Source: a virus
DNA length: 23,322 nt
Direction: 5' to 3' (one strand)
Virus record (IMG/VR): IMGVR_UViG_3300048028_000126
Coordinates: 1-23,322 of that record
Shown piece by piece: positions 20,727 through 23,322 of this stretch. Every line of letters starts with the position of its first letter. The stretch's first letter is position 1. The position numbers were made by a program, and so were the translations under genes. Under the pieces are notes generated by a model, which worked only from the letters and a program-made list of their open reading frames with translations, was not told the origin of the DNA and ran no database searches.

Positions 20727-21038
20727 CTACTTTGATGGTAGACCTTCCTGAACGAAAACACCAAGCGTACCGATCTGTCCTTCAGACAAAGCTTTTGCTT
20801 GACTCCACATAAGACCAGACAATGGGCCGCGAGTCTCACCATTCCTATATGATAAGAGAGCGTCGATAATATAATCAGCGTTCTTTCCTACTAATGCGGG
20901 AAACGAACCCATACCCTGACCTTCTGTTCCATGACAACCTGCACAAACCATCCATATACCACGAACATCTTCAAATCGATCTTCGTCTGCACATACTGGT
21001 GCGCTGATTAGTAACATTGATAATAATAAGTTTTTCAT
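20727..21038 (-). CDS. Periplasmic class I cytochrome c, 103 aa
   Basis: I start at the ATG at 21036-21038, which has AAAGGA at good spacing; an in-frame ATG 18 bases upstream is less likely. MKNLLLSMLLISAPVCA is a Sec signal with cleavage after residue 17. The mature part of about 86 residues has CAGCHGTEGQG at 32-42 (haem CxxCH at 32-36), and SGLMWSQAKALSEGQIG, where M77 is the likely sixth ligand and the helix is typical of c4/c553-type cytochromes. It carries electrons in the periplasm between membrane complexes and soluble enzymes such as the di-haem peroxidase at 14716-16131. Host haem lyase/Ccm is needed. It follows tRNA-Glu in one operon. Confidence 0.9.
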   Translation of the reverse strand: MKNLLLSMLLISAPVCADEDRFEDVRGIWMVCAGCHGTEGQGMGSFPALVGKNADYIIDALLSYRNGETRGPLSGLMWSQAKALSEGQIGTLGVFVQEGLPSK

Positions 21039-21057
21039 AACTATTCCTTTAGTCATA

Positions 21058-21132
21058 TGGTATCCCGTAGGGGACTCGAACCCCTGTTACCGCCGTGAAA
21101 GGGCGGTGTCCTAACCTCTAGACGAACGGGAC
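21058..21132 (-). tRNA. tRNA-Glu(UUC)
   Basis: Acceptor GTCCCGT/ACGGGAT with a G1-U72 wobble, anticodon stem CCGCC/GGCGG, loop CTTTCAC (anticodon UUC), T arm AGGGG TTCGAGT CCCCT, discriminator A, encoded CCA. First gene after the promoter at 21142-21170. Confidence 0.92.
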
Positions 21133-21141
21133 ATTTTGAGT

Positions 21142-21170
21142 ATTATAACAAAAGACAATGTCCCTGTCAA
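21142..21170 (-). promoter_or_regulatory. Sigma70 promoter, consensus, before tRNA-Glu and cytochrome c
   Basis: Minus strand TTGACA (21165-21170), 17-bp spacer, TATAAT (21142-21147). Both hexamers perfect. It begins just after the stop of the 85-aa gene and drives tRNA-Glu, cytochrome c and the following small genes. Confidence 0.88.
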
Positions 21171-21174
21171 TACC

Positions 21175-21432
21175 CTAGTTGATTTTTTCCACTAGGATTG
21201 TTACTTCTCCTAAATCGCCTCTAACTGTGATAGCCCAATCAAACACATCAACGTGCACTGTATTGTATTGGTAGTCTTTAGTCACTTCATCTGCAGCGCG
21301 GTCTATCGCCCGTTCCGCATCACCGTACACACAGATTAACCCACCTGTGTGGTCGTACAATATATATGCATTATTTACCTCTAGTTTTTCCGGAAACAAG
21401 CCTGTCGGAAGTGATGCATAATCGATTGACAT
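21175..21432 (-). CDS. Hypothetical protein, 85 aa
   Basis: Unrecognised. The ATG overlaps the stop of the SleB-like gene (TAATG), with AGAGGAAT upstream, so it is co-translated with the hydrolase. Beta-rich with acidic patches (NNAYILYDHTGGLICVYGD, YNTVHVDVFDWAITV). No signal peptide or membrane span, no catalytic motif. Position right after a lysis-type enzyme allows an accessory role, without evidence. Confidence 0.6.
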   Translation of the reverse strand: MSIDYASLPTGLFPEKLEVNNAYILYDHTGGLICVYGDAERAIDRAADEVTKDYQYNTVHVDVFDWAITVRGDLGEVTILVEKIN

Positions 21433-21953
21433 TAGTATTCCTCTTTATAGAAGATATGGTCTCCTATCCTACCAATCAATCTCATCCTTTCGTGGGAACT
21501 CCACTCAGGTTTTACATAATTAGCATGGTAGTGTGTAGACCCTTCTGTTATCCCATTGTACTTACGGAAGAAAATCATATCTCGGGCCACGTCCTTTGCA
21601 CGTAACCAAGAATATGTCTCTACTGGTTCGTCTGAGAGACCATCACAATACCAACTGAACTGACACATATTGCGTCTAGGTATTATAAGCCCTCTGTCGG
21701 TTCCCCATTGACTCAGTACTGCTTGTTTGACGACCCCACATATAGATGATGGATAACGTCGATCTTTCACACGATTGAGAGTAACATCCGCAACCGCATA
21801 TTGTCCGGCAAGACTTTCGCTCCTTGCTTCATGGTATATATTCAATGCCAGACATTCGACTTCTTCATTCATATCATCATCTTGTGCGTTGACATAGTTT
21901 ATATATCCAATTACAGATATTGACACGAGGAACGATAATATGCGCAATCTCAT
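21432..21953 (-). CDS. Secreted SleB-type cell-wall hydrolase (putative endolysin), 173 aa
   Basis: MRLRILSFLVSISVIGYINYVNA is a Sec-type signal or signal-anchor, then the hydrolase domain: ECLALNIYHEARSES (with the catalytic-type Glu in YHEAR), GQYAVADVTLNRV, YPSSICGVV, MCQFSWYCDG, and at the end STHYHANYVKPEW and HIFY. This motif order is the Hydrolase_2/SleB family, which cuts murein glycan or crosslinks. In a phage it is the probable endolysin; the N-terminal signal suggests export by Sec, as in SAR or signal-peptide endolysins, rather than dependence on a large-hole holin. Coupled on both sides by TAATG overlaps. Confidence 0.85.
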   Translation of the reverse strand: MRLRILSFLVSISVIGYINYVNAQDDDMNEEVECLALNIYHEARSESLAGQYAVADVTLNRVKDRRYPSSICGVVKQAVLSQWGTDRGLIIPRRNMCQFSWYCDGLSDEPVETYSWLRAKDVARDMIFFRKYNGITEGSTHYHANYVKPEWSSHERMRLIGRIGDHIFYKEEY

Positions 21954-22078
21954 TAGACTGTCTTACGCAGTAGTTTTAGAAGTTTTGCTAACTCTTTCTT
22001 TTGTTTAGGGCTGGGATTGGAACCCGACTTTGCGAGTAGTACGGCGTACTCTCTGGCAATGTTTGATTGATAACTCAT
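21953..22078 (-). CDS. Small basic hypothetical protein, 41 aa
   Basis: Read by hand. ATG at 22076-22078 overlaps the TGA of the 52-aa gene; the TAA at 21953-21955 overlaps the ATG of the SleB-like gene. The sequence starts MSYQSNIAREYAVLLAKSG and ends with a Lys/Leu helix KKELAKLLKLLRKTV. The perfect overlaps at both ends argue it is real. Function unknown; the helix is amphipathic and basic. Confidence 0.65.
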   Translation of the reverse strand: MSYQSNIAREYAVLLAKSGSNPSPKQKKELAKLLKLLRKTV

Positions 22079-22233
22079 TGTATACCCTCCACACTAAAGT
22101 AATCACAGACACATTTCATCGCCTCTATGAGTTCGCTCTCTTCCTGTGGACATAGGTATAGAATATTGTCAGACAATGTTTTGACCATCAATTGGTCAAT
22201 ACTATCATCATCTACTTCAAGTTGAACTAGCAT
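22075..22233 (-). CDS. Small acidic hypothetical protein, 52 aa
   Basis: Read by hand. ATG at 22231-22233 after GAGGTG, stop TGA at 22075-22077 overlapping the next ATG. The product starts MLVQLEVDDDSIDQLMVKTL and has Cys residues in LYLCPQEE and MKCVCDY. It is the first gene after the consensus promoter at 22269-22297. No family recognised. Confidence 0.65.
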   Translation of the reverse strand: MLVQLEVDDDSIDQLMVKTLSDNILYLCPQEESELIEAMKCVCDYFSVEGIQ

Positions 22234-22268
22234 AAAACACCTCAATAGTTATTAGTAACATGAGGTGA

Positions 22269-22297
22269 ATTATACCCTATTATATAGGGAGTGTCAA
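22269..22297 (-). promoter_or_regulatory. Sigma70 promoter, consensus, before the lysin cluster
   Basis: Minus strand TTGACA (22292-22297), 17-bp spacer, TATAAT (22269-22274), perfect hexamers. It drives the 52-aa, 41-aa, SleB-like and 85-aa genes. Confidence 0.88.
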
Positions 22298-22301
22298 GTG
22301 G

Positions 22302-23096
22302 TTATTGACTAATTTTAGCGATGATTTCGTGTAACTGGTTTGCGAACACTTTTTGTGTTCTTTCGCCTGGATGACCATGCTCTTTAATATTATTTAAAGA
22401 GATACCTATACTGTACATATCCTCACCGTGACCCATACCAATACGACTAGTCTTTTTCAGATTAGTTATAGATTGTGTCAACCACTCTTTGTAGTCTGGT
22501 ATAGATTCTATACGTTGTTCTTTATTTTGTATTTTGCCTGAAGCATCATCTGGACATTTATCTGACAATATAGAAATTATGTTAGACCAGTTTCGTTTAT
22601 GGAAAACTCCCTGAACTAGAATTATTCCTTTAGCCTCACATATAACCTCTAGAGCTTTCATTTTGCTGAGAGTATGCATGATGTCAGTCTTAGAGTCATA
22701 TGCCTCATCAAACATATATTTGTAAGCACGTCTCCATTCTTTATCATAGATAATTTCAGTACGAAGCTGTGAAAACTGCGTGACATCATTCTGACGACCA
22801 ATCTTCACCTCACGTTCCTCCGGCATATACTCTACAACTTCTTTGCGTTGCCATGCGGACCACATTACAACTACATGAGTGACCTCATCTTTGTGAGGGT
22901 GAGAATGCAAAAAGTCAGTAACTTCACGAAATATTTTATCGTTACATGCACCGCAAACACCACGGTTAGAATACTCGATACCAAGTTTCTTAGCAAGCAG
23001 GTGAGTAAAAGTATATTCCCAATGGGTAGGTGGAGAATCATTCCAACCTTTCAGTTCGTCTCCCCAGACGAAACTACATCCAGCTGTTACCAACAT
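22302..23096 (-). CDS. SGNH/GDSL-hydrolase-like protein, 264 aa
   Basis: MLVTAGCSFVWGDEL gives the block I motif G-x-S-F-x-x-G (Ser 8 in GCSF as possible nucleophile), SNRGVCGACND gives a block II/III-like Gly and Asn, HVVVMWSAWQRKE is a strand ending in W, and GHPGERTQKVFANQLHEII near the end has the H-P-x-x-x-x-Q pattern that stands where the catalytic D-x-x-H lies in the family. SGNH enzymes hydrolyse esters on polysaccharides or lipids. Similar proteins are common in marine T4-like phages, usually of unknown substrate. The ATG overlaps the iscU stop (TAATG), so the two are translated together. Confidence 0.6.
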   Translation of the reverse strand: MLVTAGCSFVWGDELKGWNDSPPTHWEYTFTHLLAKKLGIEYSNRGVCGACNDKIFREVTDFLHSHPHKDEVTHVVVMWSAWQRKEVVEYMPEEREVKIGRQNDVTQFSQLRTEIIYDKEWRRAYKYMFDEAYDSKTDIMHTLSKMKALEVICEAKGIILVQGVFHKRNWSNIISILSDKCPDDASGKIQNKEQRIESIPDYKEWLTQSITNLKKTSRIGMGHGEDMYSIGISLNNIKEHGHPGERTQKVFANQLHEIIAKISQ

Positions 23097-23322
23097 TAAT
23101 TCTTCTCTTTATAGTCTTTGATAGCAGCTTTGATCGCATCTTCTGCGAGTACACTGCAATGAATTTTTACGGGCGGAAGTGCGAGTTCTTTGGCTATGTC
23201 TGTATTACGGATATTCCCGGCGTCTTCAATATCTTTGCCTTTGACCCACTCTGTGAGTAGAGAACTAGAAGCAATAGCACTACCACAACCATAAGTTTTG
23301 AATTTAGCATCTTGAATAATTC
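23096..23322 (-). CDS. iscU: IscU Fe-S cluster scaffold, C-terminal part, cut by window edge
   Basis: Only the last 75 residues or so are inside the window; no stop until TAA at 23096-23098. The translation reads DAKFKTYGCGSAIASSS, then LLTEWVKGKDIEDAG, then LPPVKIHCSVLAEDAIKAAI and a Lys-rich end: these are the IscU hallmarks YGCGSAIASSS and the LPPVKxHCS segment that is bound by the chaperone HscA, with two of the three cluster-ligand Cys visible. IscU builds [2Fe-2S] clusters with IscS and passes them on. The close match to bacterial IscU, in a T4-like phage setting, makes this an auxiliary metabolic gene. Directly followed by the SGNH-like gene. Confidence 0.92.
   Translation of the reverse strand, partial: IIQDAKFKTYGCGSAIASSSLLTEWVKGKDIEDAGNIRNTDIAKELALPPVKIHCSVLAEDAIKAAIKDYKEKN

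Overview
The window looks like part of the genome of a T4-like (tailed, myovirus-type) marine bacteriophage. Every gene and RNA I can support lies on the minus strand, so transcription runs from high to low coordinates. The phage call rests on four things: T4-type late promoters (TATAAATA), many proteins with a short leader resembling the T4 capsid-targeting sequence MKTYQEFIAE, eleven interspersed tRNA genes that all encode their 3' CCA, and tightly coupled small genes joined by ATGA or TAATG overlaps. Lipoproteins, Sec signal peptides and c-type cytochromes imply a Gram-negative, respiring, probably proteobacterial host.

Right part (about 16950-23322), the accessory and tRNA region: the 3' end of an IscU Fe-S scaffold gene, an SGNH-like hydrolase, a coupled cluster ending in a secreted SleB-type cell-wall hydrolase, tRNA-Glu, a periplasmic cytochrome c, membrane microproteins, two HExxH (zinc-peptidase-like) proteins, a DUF3310-like protein, a cupin and most of the tRNAs. 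Transcription units begin at near-perfect sigma70 promoters (TTGACA, 17 bp, TATAAT).

Middle (about 13450-16950): a capsid-tagged P-loop kinase, a di-haem MauG/cytochrome c peroxidase lipoprotein, tRNA-Gly and tRNA-Ala, a 164-nt strongly structured RNA closed by a 20-bp stem just 3' of tRNA-Ala, a 43-aa membrane microprotein and a Cas4/RecB-like exonuclease.

Left part (1-13402), late and virion-linked genes: a run of proteins with M-x-x-F-x-x-[FYIL]-x-x-E leaders (a nuclease-like protein, a KWDG ligase-like nucleotidyltransferase, a basic protein, a cytidylyltransferase fusion, a DUF5824-like protein and others), a seven-bladed beta-propeller adhesin-like protein, an acidic protein with an EF-hand-like loop, a glycosyltransferase, several conserved phage hypotheticals and the start of nrdA.

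Possible joint logic: tagged enzymes may be packaged in the head and injected with the DNA; early operons supply tRNAs and redox/Fe-S functions (cytochrome c, peroxidase, IscU); NrdA makes deoxynucleotides. The least explained elements are the structured RNA beside tRNA-Ala, the phage-borne cytochrome/peroxidase pair and the size of the tagged-protein set. No stretch over 300 bases lacks an annotated feature.
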